Shown piece after piece: positions 1-8,415 of a stretch of 64,000 bases of DNA. The position numbers and the translations under genes are program-made. A model generated the notes under the pieces. The model did not search any database. It was not told the DNA's origin and saw only the letters and a list, made by a program, of their open reading frames with translations. How positions within the stretch are numbered: the first letter of the stretch is position 1; each line of letters opens with the position of its first letter. Source of the DNA: CBDCMJ01 sp965218875 (GTDB taxonomy: Bacteria; Chloroflexota; Dehalococcoidia; Lucifugimonadales; UBA3495); NCBI GenBank assembly GCA_965218875.1, contig OZ244707.1:1426001-1490000 (forward strand). The letters are read 5' to 3'.

Positions 1-605
1 TGTGGGCTCTACCTCAACCCGCCGGACCGGGCGCTGGTCTTGTGCGTGGACGAGAAGTCCCAGATCCAGGCCCTGGACCGCACCAGGCCGCTTTTGCCCC
101 TGCGCCCGGGCCAGGCCGAGCGGCGCACCCATGATTAAGTGCGCCACGGCACCACGTCCCTCTTCGCCGCTTTGGACGCTAGGACCGGCCAGGTGATTGG
201 CCAGTGCCACCCCCGCCACCGGGCCCTGGAGTTCCGCGAGTTTCTCGATGCCATCGAGTCCGAGGTACCCGCCAGTTGGACGTGCAGCTGATTGCGGACA
301 ACTACGCCACCCACAAGACGGCGCTGATCCGGAACTGGTTCGTCAAGCGGCCCCGCTTCCATATTCATTTCACGCCCACCAGCGCCTCCTGGCTGAACCT
401 GGTGGAGCGCTGGTTCGGTCTGCTCACCGAAAAGCAGTTGCGCCGGGGCGTGCATCAGAGCAGCGCCGACCTGGAGGCTGCCATCTACCGCTACCTGGAC
501 GTCACTAACGAAGACCCCAAGCCCTTGGTATGGATCAAGACCGCTGACCAAATCCTGGCCAGCGTGGCCCGCTTTTGCCACCGTACTTTAGATACAGGAC
601 AATAG
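1..605 (+). pseudogene. IS630-type transposase remnant, C-terminal part
   Basis: The DDE catalytic half of an IS630-type transposase enters from the left edge. Visible motifs are VDEKSQIQ (first Asp), IADNYATH (second Asp) and WLNLVERWF (Glu), the usual order in this family. The frame is broken twice: a TAA at 136-138 replaces a codon between THD and VRHGTT, and a one-base shift near 275-285 separates FLDAIESEVP from LDVQLIAD. Both pieces keep good family-like sequence, so decay is recent, but the gene cannot make a full protein. The stop codon TAG at 603-605 coincides with the TA insertion point of the next IS630 element. The N-terminal helix-turn-helix half lies outside the window. Confidence 0.85.
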
Positions 606-1826
606 CACTCAGTCAATCTTGGAATCAAAAGGGTAAAGGGGGTGAAGTTTGGTTCGGGCATCCTGGGTATTGAACCTCCAGTGGATGGTGGCCCCGGCGG
701 CGTTGCGCTCTCGCACTAGTGCTTGGACTTCTCGCCAGAGTGCCTCCTCGCCGGGGAGCCGCTGCTTGAGGCAAGCTCGGGACAGTACGCTGAACTCAAT
801 CTCGGCCATGTTCAGCCAACTGCCGTGCTTAGGGGTATAGTGGAACTTCAGCCGCTTGGCAATCCGCCGGGCCGCCGCCGCCGGGAACGTCTCGTACAGG
901 GACGCCGGACGATGAGTGTTCAGGTTGTCCATGACCACCCGCACGACCTCGGCCTCCGGGTAGGTCTCGTCCACCAGCCAACGCATCTGCTGGGCGAAAT
1001 CCTGCATGGTACGCCGCTGGGTCACCGCCACCTGCCGCCAGCCCGCCAACGGCTCACAGGCCAGGAACAGGTTGCGCGTACCCTCCCTGCGGTACTCGTA
1101 GTCCTGCCGCAGCGGAAGTCCCGGCCGGGGCGGCAGAGATGGCCGGGTCTCCGCCAACAACTGGGTGGAGGTCTCGTCAAAGCAGACCACCGGCCTTTGG
1201 AGGTGATACGGTTCGGCGTACAGGTCCAGCACGTCCTCTATGTTGGCCACGAACTCGGCGCTCACCTTGGGGATGCACCATTCCTTCTTCCGCCACGGCT
1301 TGAGAGCGTTTTTTTGAGCCGCTTACGCACTCCTTCGTGGGACATGGAGGACGCCAACCTCAACTCCACCGCCTTGCCGGCCAGCAAGCGCAGGGTCCAG
1401 TGCTCATGCCCCTCCGGCGCTGGGCTGCAGGCCAAGGCGACCAGGTGCGCCTCGCCCCGGTCATCCAACTTCCGATGCCGGTTGGCCTGGCGCCGGTCCT
1501 GCAGGGCCCTCTCCAACCCCTCCCCGGTAAAGCGCTGCTTGATCCGGTACACGGTGCCCAGCGCCACATCCAGGGCTTCCGCCCACTTGGGGAGCCGCCC
1601 AACCGTCGTCGCTCTTGAGCAGAATCCGCGCCCTGGCGGTCACTCGGGCCGAGCTTTCCCCACCCGGATGAGCCGCTGGAGTTCTTCCCGTTGTTCAGAC
1701 GCCAGCCGCACTGCGTACTTGTCCCTGACCATCATTGCCACCCCTGCCGTCAGCACTTCCCACCAAGCAGGATATCTTAATTGGTCGATTTCTTAAACAA
1801 TTGCTGAAACCAAGTTGACTGAGTAC
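605..1826 (-). mobile_element. IS630-type insertion sequence with terminal inverted repeats
   Basis: The two ends read inward as GCACTCAGTCAATCTTGG (left, from 605) and GTACTCAGTCAACTTGG (right, complement of the stretch ending at 1826). They match at nearly every position apart from one extra base. Each end is flanked by TA (603-604 and 1827-1828), the target duplication expected for IS630/Tc1-mariner elements. The 1.2-kb length is also typical. The transposase inside is frameshifted, so the copy is probably immobile unless helped in trans. Confidence 0.8.
609..1735 (-). pseudogene. IS630-type transposase, multiply frameshifted
   Basis: On the minus strand a start near 1735 gives MMVRDKYAVRLASEQREEL, then the reading frame breaks near 1640. 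It resumes as the HTH segment LGTVYRIKQRFTGEGLERAL (about 1567-1300) and shifts again near 1265-1300 into the catalytic half. Motifs there are VVCFDETSTQL (first Asp), VRVVMDNLNTHRPASLYE (second Asp) and HGSWLNMAEIEFSVL (Glu). At least two indels separate the parts. The stop lies inside the left terminal repeat of the element. It is a different IS630 subgroup from the remnant at 1-605. Confidence 0.85.
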
Positions 1827-1860
1827 TAGCCCCTCTCAGTCATGCCTGGGCCTCGCCTTC

Positions 1861-1879
1861 CGTCAATTTTCATGGTAAT
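1861..1879 (+). repeat. Dispersed motif copy (CGTCAATTTTCATGGTAAT)
   Basis: One copy of a short motif that recurs in intergenic DNA of this window, close to CCGTCTATTTTCATGGTAAT seen at 17370-17390 and 54982-55002 in the opposite orientation. It lies between the IS630 and IS110 remnants. Confidence 0.5.
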
Positions 1880-2010
1880 TGCGGATGGCCTTGCCGAGGC
1901 CACGCATGAAGAATGAAAATGACCCGGCGCCGGCCGGCACTAAGGACGGTCGTCATTGGCGCCTTGAGCCCGGGTGGTAATTTGCTCTGGTGACCGCCAG
2001 GAACGCCTGA

Positions 2011-3346
2011 ATGTCGCCCCGTCCTGATGGGAGCACGCATAATAAAGTCTCGATTATTTCGGTCACCGGCCAGCCGGCAGCCCGCCCAGGGAGACTGAAG
2101 ATAGGGAGACGCAAGACGGATAGCATTATCGAGAGGTGCTGCGGGCTGGACGTGCATAAGAAATCGGTGGTGGCCTGTGCCATCACGCCGGAGGTCCAAG
2201 AGGTCCGGACCTTCAGGACCGTGACCAGGGACCTGCTGGCGTTGGCTGATTGGCTTAAGGACCACCGGGTGACCCACGTGGCCATGGAGAGTGCCGGGGT
2301 CTACTGGAAGCCGGTGTACACCCTGTTGGAGGACGAGTTTAGCGTCTGGGTGGTCAACGCCCATCACATGACGGCCGTGCCGGGGCGCAAGACCGACGTG
2401 AAGGACGCCGAATGGATTGCCGATCTCCTCAAACGCGGACTGTTGCGGGAGAGCTTCATTCCGGGCTGGTCCCGACGGGAACTGCGGGAGCTGACCCGCT
2501 ACCGGCGCAGTCTGCTTCAGGAGTGTACCAGGGAGGCCAACCGGGTCCAAAAGTGCGGGAAGGGGCCAACGTCAAGCTGGGGTCAGTGGCCACTGACGTG
2601 CTGGGGGTATCTGGGCGGGCCATGCTGAAGGCCCTGTCCGCGGGGGAGGAAGACCCGAAGGCGCTGGCGGAGTTGGCCCGGGGGCGGCTGAGGGAGAAGC
2701 GAAATGAACTGGAGGAGGCGCTGCGGGGCCTGATGGGGCCGCATCAGCGCTTCATGCTGGCCATCCAACTCGACCGCCTCAACTCTGCCTGGACGGGCAG
2801 ATCGGGACCCTGGATCTGGAGGTGGACCGGCGGGTGGATCCTTTTGAGGAGAAGGTGGCGGCGGTCGACACCAACCCGGGGATCGGACGGCGCACCGCCG
2901 AGGTCATCGTGGCGGAGACGGGCACGGACATGAGCCGGTTTCCCAGTGCGGGTCACCTGGTTTCCTGGGCCTGGGTGTGTCCCGCCAACAACCAGAGCGC
3001 CGACAAGCATAAGCGCGTTCCCACCAAGAAGGGCAACGGCTGGTTGAAGGCGGCTTTGGTGGAGGCGGCCAAGGCGGCGGGACGGACTAAGACCTATCTG
3101 CGGGCCCAGTACCACCGGCTGGCCCGGCGCATCGGGGCCAACCGGGCGGCGATGGCGGTAGCCCACTCCATCACCGTCATACTGCACCAAGTCATCAAGA
3201 CCGGACAGCCCTTCTCCGATCTGGGCCACCGCTACTTCGAAGAGCGCGACCGCGCCGCCATCGCCCGCCGGTCGGTCCGCCAACTCGAACACCTCGGCTA
3301 CAAAGAGGGCGGGTCTGGAATGACGTGGAGGGCGGTTTCCGAATAG
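2011..3346 (+). pseudogene. IS110-type transposase, two frameshifts
   Basis: This is a DEDD recombinase of the IS110 family. The N-terminal RuvC-like part shows CGLDVHKKSV, VAMESAGVYWKP and GRKTDVKDAEWIADLL. A first frameshift occurs near 2555 and a second near 2785, after which the C-terminal transposase_20 part follows with NPGIGRRTAEVIVAETG. The product would need all three frames joined. The true start is uncertain: the only upstream ATG (2011) adds about 35 non-family residues, and homology begins around 2119 (IIERCCGLDVHK). IS110 elements lack clear inverted repeats, so the element ends cannot be fixed here. The neighbours are two other wrecked insertion sequences. Confidence 0.85.
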
Positions 3347-3365
3347 CAGGCAAGAAAGGTTCTGA

Positions 3366-3406
3366 GTGATATGGAGGAGGCGCCCTTCCCGGGTGACAAT
3401 TCGATG
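3366..3406 (+). repeat. Partial copy of the 33.4/39.3-kb dispersed repeat
   Basis: The run with GCGCCCTTCCCGGGTGACAA followed by TTCGATGAC matches the right part of repeats near 33565-33596 (CCGCCCTTCCGAGGTGAAAA then TTGGATGAC) and 39400-39427. The preceding stretch GGAATGACGTGGAGGGCGG also resembles the 33.5-kb copy. Confidence 0.5.
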
Positions 3407-3501
3407 ACTCTGACGAGTCAATTCGGCCCGGTTGCGGACGCTCCGGCAACCGGCTACACTGGGTCATGGGTTTCCTATGAACCGACGGAAAGGAGACTGA
3501 C

Positions 3502-3816
3502 ATGATTCGCGTAACGGTTGCCTTCCCCCACGAGGAAGGAAAGACATTCAACTGGGACTACTTCCTCAACAACCACGGCCCCTTGGTCCATCACAACCTT
3601 GGCAGTCGCGGATTGGTCAGCATAGAGATAGACCGGGGAATTTCCGCGCCCGACCCTTCAGCACCGGCGCCCTTCGTGGCCATGGCCCACCTCAACTTCA
3701 ACACCGTGGACGAGGTCCACGAGGCCTTCAAGGAGGTTGGCCGGGAGGTTGTGGGCGACATCGCCAACTTCACCGACATCAAGCCAACCATCCAGATTAG
3801 CGAAACCCTGGGCTAG
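3502..3816 (+). CDS. EthD-family small protein
   Basis: The 104-residue product has the length and pattern of EthD / dimeric alpha-beta barrel proteins. It opens IRVTVAFPHEEGKTFNWDYF, followed by NNHGPLVHHNLGSRGL, and shows FVAMAHLNFNTVDEVHEAF in the second half. The family takes part in small-molecule degradation or acts as a ligand-binding dimer; EthD itself is linked to ether degradation, but the substrate here is unknown. A good ribosome binding site, AAAGGAG, sits 7 bases before the ATG. The gene stands alone between an IS nest and a convergent deacetylase gene. The fold assignment is firm; the function is open. Confidence 0.8.
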   Translation: MIRVTVAFPHEEGKTFNWDYFLNNHGPLVHHNLGSRGLVSIEIDRGISAPDPSAPAPFVAMAHLNFNTVDEVHEAFKEVGREVVGDIANFTDIKPTIQISETLG

Positions 3817-3914
3817 CCCCGCTAGATCGTCTTACACGTCCACCAGGGGTACGCCAAGGGCAGCCATCGTCGGGCTGCCCGTAGTAATTATCTTAAAACT
3901 TCGCCGCTTTTAAC

Positions 3915-4018
3915 CGTTCGTCCTGAGCGGAGTGGAGCCGGAGGTGGAGCGCAGCGCAGTCAAAGGACCGGCGCCGGGGAGGCCCTTCGACTCCGCTGTG
4001 CTGCGCTCAGGCCGAACG
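3915..4018. repeat. Dispersed inverted repeat
   Basis: CGTTCGTCCTGAGC (3915-3928) and GCTCAGGCCGAACG (4005-4018) are inverted copies matching at 13 of 14 positions. The interior contains CCCTTCGACTCCGCT. The same kind of CTGAGC...CTTCG inverted arrangement appears at 36385-36436. It lies between the convergent EthD-like and deacetylase genes and could act as a transcript-end hairpin. Confidence 0.55.
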
Positions 4019-4069
4019 TAGAAAACCACCAGCAGTGACCTGCAAATTCTTCTTGATTTGAGATAGTTT

Positions 4070-4774
4070 CTAAGTGGAGAATGTAACCTTGCGAAAGGCT
4101 TCCGCGTAGGGACATTCCTGGTCCGCCCCCGCGTTGGCGGCGAGGTCTCTGACCAATTCCGCCACCTCAACCTCGGACCGTGACCCTAACTGGCTGGGAT
4201 GAGCCAGCACGGCCTGCACCTTGACACCGATGGACTCCCCAATGTCCACGTAAGTGTTGGGCAGCTCGGCGCCCCAAAAGAGCACCATGCCGGTCTTGTG
4301 GGGTTCCAGGCCCTCCTGCGCCCACAGGTCCAGGAAGTGAAGGTGGTCCCGGGCCCAGGGAAACACCGCGTCCAGGGTCACTTGCCCGGCGACCCTGTGG
4401 TCCCGATGCCATGCCAGATTCCTGCGGTAGGGCTCGGGGCACAACACCACGTCCGGCCGTATCCGCCGTATTTGCCTGACTATTTCCTTGCGAAAGTCCG
4501 CCGTGTCCTCGAGCTCGCCGTCCTGGTGATCAAGCCATAGCACCTCCCGAACGCCCAAGACCTGACCGGCGGCCAACTGCTCTTGCCGCCGGGTAAGCGC
4601 CAGTTGGGAGCCGGTGAGCTTTCTATCGACGGATCCCTTGCCGCCGTCGGTGCACACCAGGTAGTGCACCGAGGCGCCGCCGCCGGTCCAACGGGCGACC
4701 GTCCCGGCACACCACAGCTCCGCGTCGTCAGGGTGGGGTGTTACGACCAGCACCCTTTCCGGTATCTCTTCCAT
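4070..4774 (-). CDS. LmbE/PIG-L family deacetylase
   Basis: The product is a zinc-dependent N-acetylglucosaminyl-type deacetylase. The family signature PHPDDAELWCAGT, which supplies metal ligands and the catalytic Asp, lies about 10 residues from the chosen start. The second metal region HRDHRVAGQ is near residue 125. Relatives act on GlcNAc-inositol (MshB), bacillithiol precursors or other N-acyl sugars. A MshA-like glycosyltransferase lies about 1 kb upstream on the same strand, so a thiol-type pathway is conceivable but unproven. The start at 4774 (MEEIPERVLVV) is preferred over 4813 because GGGGAA stands at the right distance. About 234 residues, usual for the family. Confidence 0.9.
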   Translation of the reverse strand: MEEIPERVLVVTPHPDDAELWCAGTVARWTGGGASVHYLVCTDGGKGSVDRKLTGSQLALTRRQEQLAAGQVLGVREVLWLDHQDGELEDTADFRKEIVRQIRRIRPDVVLCPEPYRRNLAWHRDHRVAGQVTLDAVFPWARDHLHFLDLWAQEGLEPHKTGMVLFWGAELPNTYVDIGESIGVKVQAVLAHPSQLGSRSEVEVAELVRDLAANAGADQECPYAEAFRKVTFST

Positions 4775-4863
4775 CAGCAAGTTCCCCAAGAAGAATTCAT
4801 CAGGCCATCTCAACCCTGGCCCAGGTTTGCGTCAAATACCCGCGGATGGTTGCCCGGAGAGAC

Positions 4864-5586
4864 TCACTTCTCCGGGGCCGGATCGTCCTGAGGCGTCTCT
4901 TCCATGCGCTCGAAGACCCGGGTCGATAAGACCCCTCCGGATATCACAATCCTCATTGCCTCGTCCACGCTCATATCAGTGAGCGTCACCTCGGAAGTCT
5001 TGGCATAGATCAAGAAGCCGGACGAGGGAATCGGTGTCGTTGGGATGTACACCGACAGTAACTCCTCCCCATCCGGGGTGGTCACGTGGGAGGTGATGAG
5101 GCCGATGGACTTGATCCCGGTACGGGGAAAATCGACCAGCACCACTCCGGTGTAGTTGCCGTCATTGTTGGCGGAGAACATCCGCAAGGCAACCCGGGTG
5201 GTGCTGTAGATGCCCTTCACCAGGGGAATGACTTCCAAGATCCGGTGCCCTAGTTCGATCACCCGGCGGCCCAGCACGAAGGCGGCGACGAGGCCCACCA
5301 CGTAGACCAGCACCAGCAGGGCCGCCAGTCCCAGGCCCGTGACCTCGGGACCGGGCAGTTGGTCGGTCAGGGGCCTCAGGATGGAGTCCAGCAGGTCGAA
5401 GAAGAACTTGAGCACCAGGACGGTGATGCCGATGGGCAAGAGAATCAAGACCCCGGCGCCCAGGGTTTTCTGGAAGTGGCGGACCGGTCTCCCCAGCGGT
5501 CCTAACGTGCGAGGACGGCCTCCTTCCCCGGAATGGCGGTTGTTATCGTTCAAAACACCTCGGCGGCTGCGCCCGACCTTCACCAC
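4864..5586 (-). CDS. DUF502 family membrane protein
   Basis: A 240-residue DUF502 protein. Two strong hydrophobic segments are visible, about residues 43-66 (LGAGVLILLPIGITVLVLKF) and 82-106 (LGLAALLVLVYVVGLVAAFV). These are followed by the conserved soluble part with IPLVKGIYSTTRVAL, VVLVDFPRTGIKSIG and the PTTPIPSSGFL motif. The function of the family is unknown; it is widespread in bacteria and plants. GTG at 5586 is used here, but a TTG at 5553 with GAGGTG just upstream is also plausible. It follows the glycosyltransferase gene after about 47 bases. Confidence 0.85.
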   Translation of the reverse strand: MVKVGRSRRGVLNDNNRHSGEGGRPRTLGPLGRPVRHFQKTLGAGVLILLPIGITVLVLKFFFDLLDSILRPLTDQLPGPEVTGLGLAALLVLVYVVGLVAAFVLGRRVIELGHRILEVIPLVKGIYSTTRVALRMFSANNDGNYTGVVLVDFPRTGIKSIGLITSHVTTPDGEELLSVYIPTTPIPSSGFLIYAKTSEVTLTDMSVDEAMRIVISGGVLSTRVFERMEETPQDDPAPEK

Positions 5587-5633
5587 CGGCGTCAGAGACC
5601 CGAGGGAGGTCGAGGACGGACAACCCGCCGTCC

Positions 5634-6863
5634 CTAGGCGCTATCGCCGGAGGCGAGTGCAGTCGAGGTCAAGGTCTCGTACAACCGGCGGATGCGGCCC
5701 GCAACCTGTTCCCAGCCCATCTCTTGGGCCCTTTTCCGGGCCGCCAACCCCATGCTTTGCTGCAGGGTGTCGCTAAAGATGATCATTTCCAGCGAGTTGG
5801 CGAAGGACTCGGGGCACCGCCAGGGCTTGAGATAGCCGGTGCGTCCGTGCTGCACTACGGATGACAGGCCTCCCACCCGGGCCGCCACCACCGGGGTGCC
5901 GCAGGCCATGGACTCCAGGGCGGCGAGCCCGAAGCTCTCGTAGTAGGACGGGACTATGCACACGTCGGCGGCGCTGTAGTAAACGGGCAGGTCTCTCTGG
6001 TCCACTCGTCCTACGAAATGGACCAGGTCTTCGACTTTGAGACTCTTGGCCATGTTCCGGAGCCGGTCGGTGTCTTGTCCGTCGTTGGCGTCGCCTCCCA
6101 CCACCAGCACTAGCACCTTCTGGCAGGTATCAAGTTGAGCCGCGATTTGCAGCAACAGGTCCAGGCCCTTGAGCGGTTCCAGACGCCCAACATAGAGGAA
6201 CACATTCTCCCCGTTGAGCCCCAGCCTGTCCCTGGCCTGCTTCTGGTCCAGGGGACGAAAGAGAGAGAGGTCGACGCCGCAGGGAGTCACTTCTATGCGC
6301 CTGGGGTCGGCGCCGTAAAGTTGGACCATGGCGTCACGCTCGTGGTCGCTGAAGGCCATCACGCTCTGGGAGGAGGCCATCAACTCCTTCTCCACCTCTC
6401 GGCGCGCCTCCGGCTCCACTTCCCCGGCGCGAGACTGGAGCTTGAGGAGGGCCAGGGTGTGAAAAGTCACCACGTGGGGGATTTGCTGCTCACGCGCGAA
6501 GGCCTGCCCCGCCCAGCCCGAGAGCCAGTAGTGGGAGTGGACCACCCGGTATTCCGAGCCGCTGGCCCGCTGATAGTTGCGGAGAGCCTCCAGGAATACT
6601 GGCAACTCACCGAAGGCCCCCTCCAGGGGCGCGTCCGCGTCTCCCGCGGGAAGGTGGACTACTCGCACCATGGGAGAAATGGCTTCCACCGCGCCGTGGT
6701 CTCCCCCGTGACTCCGGGTAAACACGTCCACCGCAACGCCCAGGTCTCCCAGCGAACGGGCCAATTCCCGGACGTATACGTTCATACCCCCCGACTTTCC
6801 CTGTCCGGGGGCCGCCAGGGGGCAGGCATGGAAGGTTATGAAAGCCGCCTTGTGCGGGTTCAA
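5634..6863 (-). CDS. GT4 family glycosyltransferase (MshA-like)
   Basis: A 409-residue GT-B glycosyltransferase. The N-terminal acceptor domain opens FITFHACPLAAPGQGKSGGM with NVYVRELARSLGDLG, the pattern of MshA and sucrose-phosphate-synthase-like enzymes. VVHSHYWLSGWAG follows near residue 105. The C-terminal donor-binding domain shows FLYVGRLEPLKGLDLLL near residue 225 and the E-x7-E motif in YESFGLAALESMACG. The likely activity is retaining sugar transfer from a nucleotide sugar; the acceptor cannot be read. The start overlaps the stop of the preceding acyltransferase by four bases (ATGA), so the two are translationally coupled. Confidence 0.9.
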   Translation of the reverse strand: MNPHKAAFITFHACPLAAPGQGKSGGMNVYVRELARSLGDLGVAVDVFTRSHGGDHGAVEAISPMVRVVHLPAGDADAPLEGAFGELPVFLEALRNYQRASGSEYRVVHSHYWLSGWAGQAFAREQQIPHVVTFHTLALLKLQSRAGEVEPEARREVEKELMASSQSVMAFSDHERDAMVQLYGADPRRIEVTPCGVDLSLFRPLDQKQARDRLGLNGENVFLYVGRLEPLKGLDLLLQIAAQLDTCQKVLVLVVGGDANDGQDTDRLRNMAKSLKVEDLVHFVGRVDQRDLPVYYSAADVCIVPSYYESFGLAALESMACGTPVVAARVGGLSSVVQHGRTGYLKPWRCPESFANSLEMIIFSDTLQQSMGLAARKRAQEMGWEQVAGRIRRLYETLTSTALASGDSA

Positions 6864-7876
6864 CTTCGCTTGATTACCATTTGATACAGCTTTCGCTGGC
6901 TTCCGCCCAGGTGATGCTTGTAGGCCTCGGGGCCCCGCAGAAAGTCGAAATAGGCGAGGCCCTGGCCAATGGCGTCCTGCAAAGACAAGGCGTGCAGCAG
7001 CAACCCAACGCTGTAGTAGCTGTATTCGGGGTCATACCCGCTGTTGTACAGCAGACGGGTGGAAGCGTAGTCGAAGCACAGGCTGGCGGCCGCCCTTCGG
7101 CCGTCTATCTCCATGAAAAAAAGCCGGAGACGGCCCTCTCGGGCCATGCGCTCCGTGATGCGGTGGAAAAACCGTTCCCGGTCCGGGGTCATGTATTCCG
7201 CTTTCTCCGGGTTGCCCTGGCGCATCAAGACGACGAAGTCGTCTATGTTGCCGGCGACCTCCTCCGGACCGCGGAGGCAGTACCATTGCCACTGGGCCGA
7301 GGAGTCCAGACGGCGGAGCTTGCGCCGTAACTCGTGCCGGTCCTTCTTGGATAGGAGGGCCAGGTAGTCCTCCCACGTGCCGGGGAGCTCGATGCCCGAG
7401 GTGACGTCCTCCTCAGCCACTTCGACCTGGTATCCGTGCCGGCTAGCCGCCTCAGGCAGGTAAGTCAGCGTGGGAGAAGACTCGATCAACGAGTTCAACT
7501 CCAGGGACTTCCAACTCAGGTCCTCCAAGCAACGGGGCAGCAGGCGGAAAAAGTCCTCCTCGAAACCCGGGGCTATCATGAAGTCGTTGTAGTCGAAAGT
7601 GTCCCGGTTGCCCATAAAGGACAGGGTGTCGCCGTGAGTGGCCAGGGAGGCTATGGCTGACACGCCTTCCGGAGTGCGGACGTAGAACCCGGACATGCCA
7701 TTGCCAGCGCCGAAGGTGTCCCACCACACCTCCTGCCATTGGGGGGTTAGGAACAAGCTGTTCACCGGAGAAAGGGACAGGAGATGCTCCCACTCCGTGC
7801 CTATCTCCTGAAAGGACCTGAGGGGTGTGGGGCCCAAGGAGTTAGCTCCGCCGCAGCAGGGCCACGAGGCCGTCAC
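6860..7876 (-). CDS. GNAT/FemAB-like (CelD/BcsL type) acyltransferase
   Basis: The product resembles BioF2/CelD-type acetyltransferases (Acetyltransf_6). It has PVNSLFLTPQWQEVWWDTFG at the N-terminus, LLSKKDRHELRRKLRRL in the middle, and FFMEIDGRRAAASLCFDYAS with SVGLLLHALSLQDAIGQGL toward the end, matching the acyl-CoA-binding fold. Such genes often sit beside glycosyltransferases in envelope or exopolysaccharide clusters, as here. The GTG at 7876 overlaps folE by about 35 bases; a TTG at 7837 with GGAG upstream starts just after the folE stop and may be the true start. The substrate is unknown. Confidence 0.8.
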   Translation of the reverse strand: MTASWPCCGGANSLGPTPLRSFQEIGTEWEHLLSLSPVNSLFLTPQWQEVWWDTFGAGNGMSGFYVRTPEGVSAIASLATHGDTLSFMGNRDTFDYNDFMIAPGFEEDFFRLLPRCLEDLSWKSLELNSLIESSPTLTYLPEAASRHGYQVEVAEEDVTSGIELPGTWEDYLALLSKKDRHELRRKLRRLDSSAQWQWYCLRGPEEVAGNIDDFVVLMRQGNPEKAEYMTPDRERFFHRITERMAREGRLRLFFMEIDGRRAAASLCFDYASTRLLYNSGYDPEYSYYSVGLLLHALSLQDAIGQGLAYFDFLRGPEAYKHHLGGSQRKLYQMVIKRS

Positions 7877-8399
7877 GGTCCACGGTGGGGTTCTGGAAGC
7901 GGCCCCGCACCGCGGTGGTAATCACTCGACAGCCCGGCTTATTCACCCCGCGCATGGATATGCAGAGATGCTCCGCCTCCACCACCACCGCCACGCCGTC
8001 GGGGTCAAGAGCGGCGTCGATGGCCTCGGCCACCTGGCTGGTCAGCCGCTCCTGGACCTGCAGCCGGCGGCAAGCCGCCTCTAGGGCCCGGGCTAGCTTG
8101 CTGAGCCCGGCGATCTTGCCGTCGGGGATGTAAGCTATGTGGGCCACCCCGAAGAAGGGAAGCATGTGGTGCTCGCATATCGAGTAGAAGGGCACGTTGG
8201 ACAGCACCACGGGGTCCTGGTTGACCGCCTCGAACACCGAGTCTATGGCCGCCTTGGGGTCTGAATCCATTCCGGAAAGCAGGTCCATATACATCCTCGC
8301 GACGCGTTCCGGCGTCTCCCGCACGCCTTCTCTGCCGGGGTCCTCTCCCACAGCCTCCAGCAGGGCCCTCACCGCCCGTTCGATACGCTGCGCTTGAAT
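7842..8399 (-). CDS. folE: GTP cyclohydrolase I, probable ATT start
   Basis: The 185-residue product is GTP cyclohydrolase I, which converts GTP to dihydroneopterin triphosphate for folate or pterin synthesis. Clear signatures are GREGVRETPERVARMY, the zinc-site segment FYSICEHHMLPFFG, VAHIAYIPDGKIAGLSKLAR and the LCISMRGV region. No ATG, GTG or TTG lies in frame near the expected N-terminus, and the frame runs on into thrC. The codon ATT at 8397-8399 (IQAQRIERAV) gives a normal family length, lies 16 bases past the thrC stop and has AGAGGT upstream. The start is therefore inferred to be ATT; a non-annotated upstream start is less likely. Confidence 0.9.
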   Translation of the reverse strand: MQAQRIERAVRALLEAVGEDPGREGVRETPERVARMYMDLLSGMDSDPKAAIDSVFEAVNQDPVVLSNVPFYSICEHHMLPFFGVAHIAYIPDGKIAGLSKLARALEAACRRLQVQERLTSQVAEAIDAALDPDGVAVVVEAEHLCISMRGVNKPGCRVITTAVRGRFQNPTVDRDGLVALLRRS

Positions 8400-8415
8400 G
8401 GCAGAACCTCTGCTG

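Noticed and set aside
723..1796. A plus-strand open frame of over 350 codons across the IS630 remnant.
   Set aside because: It is antisense to a clearly recognisable transposase and shows no domain; GC-rich bias explains it.
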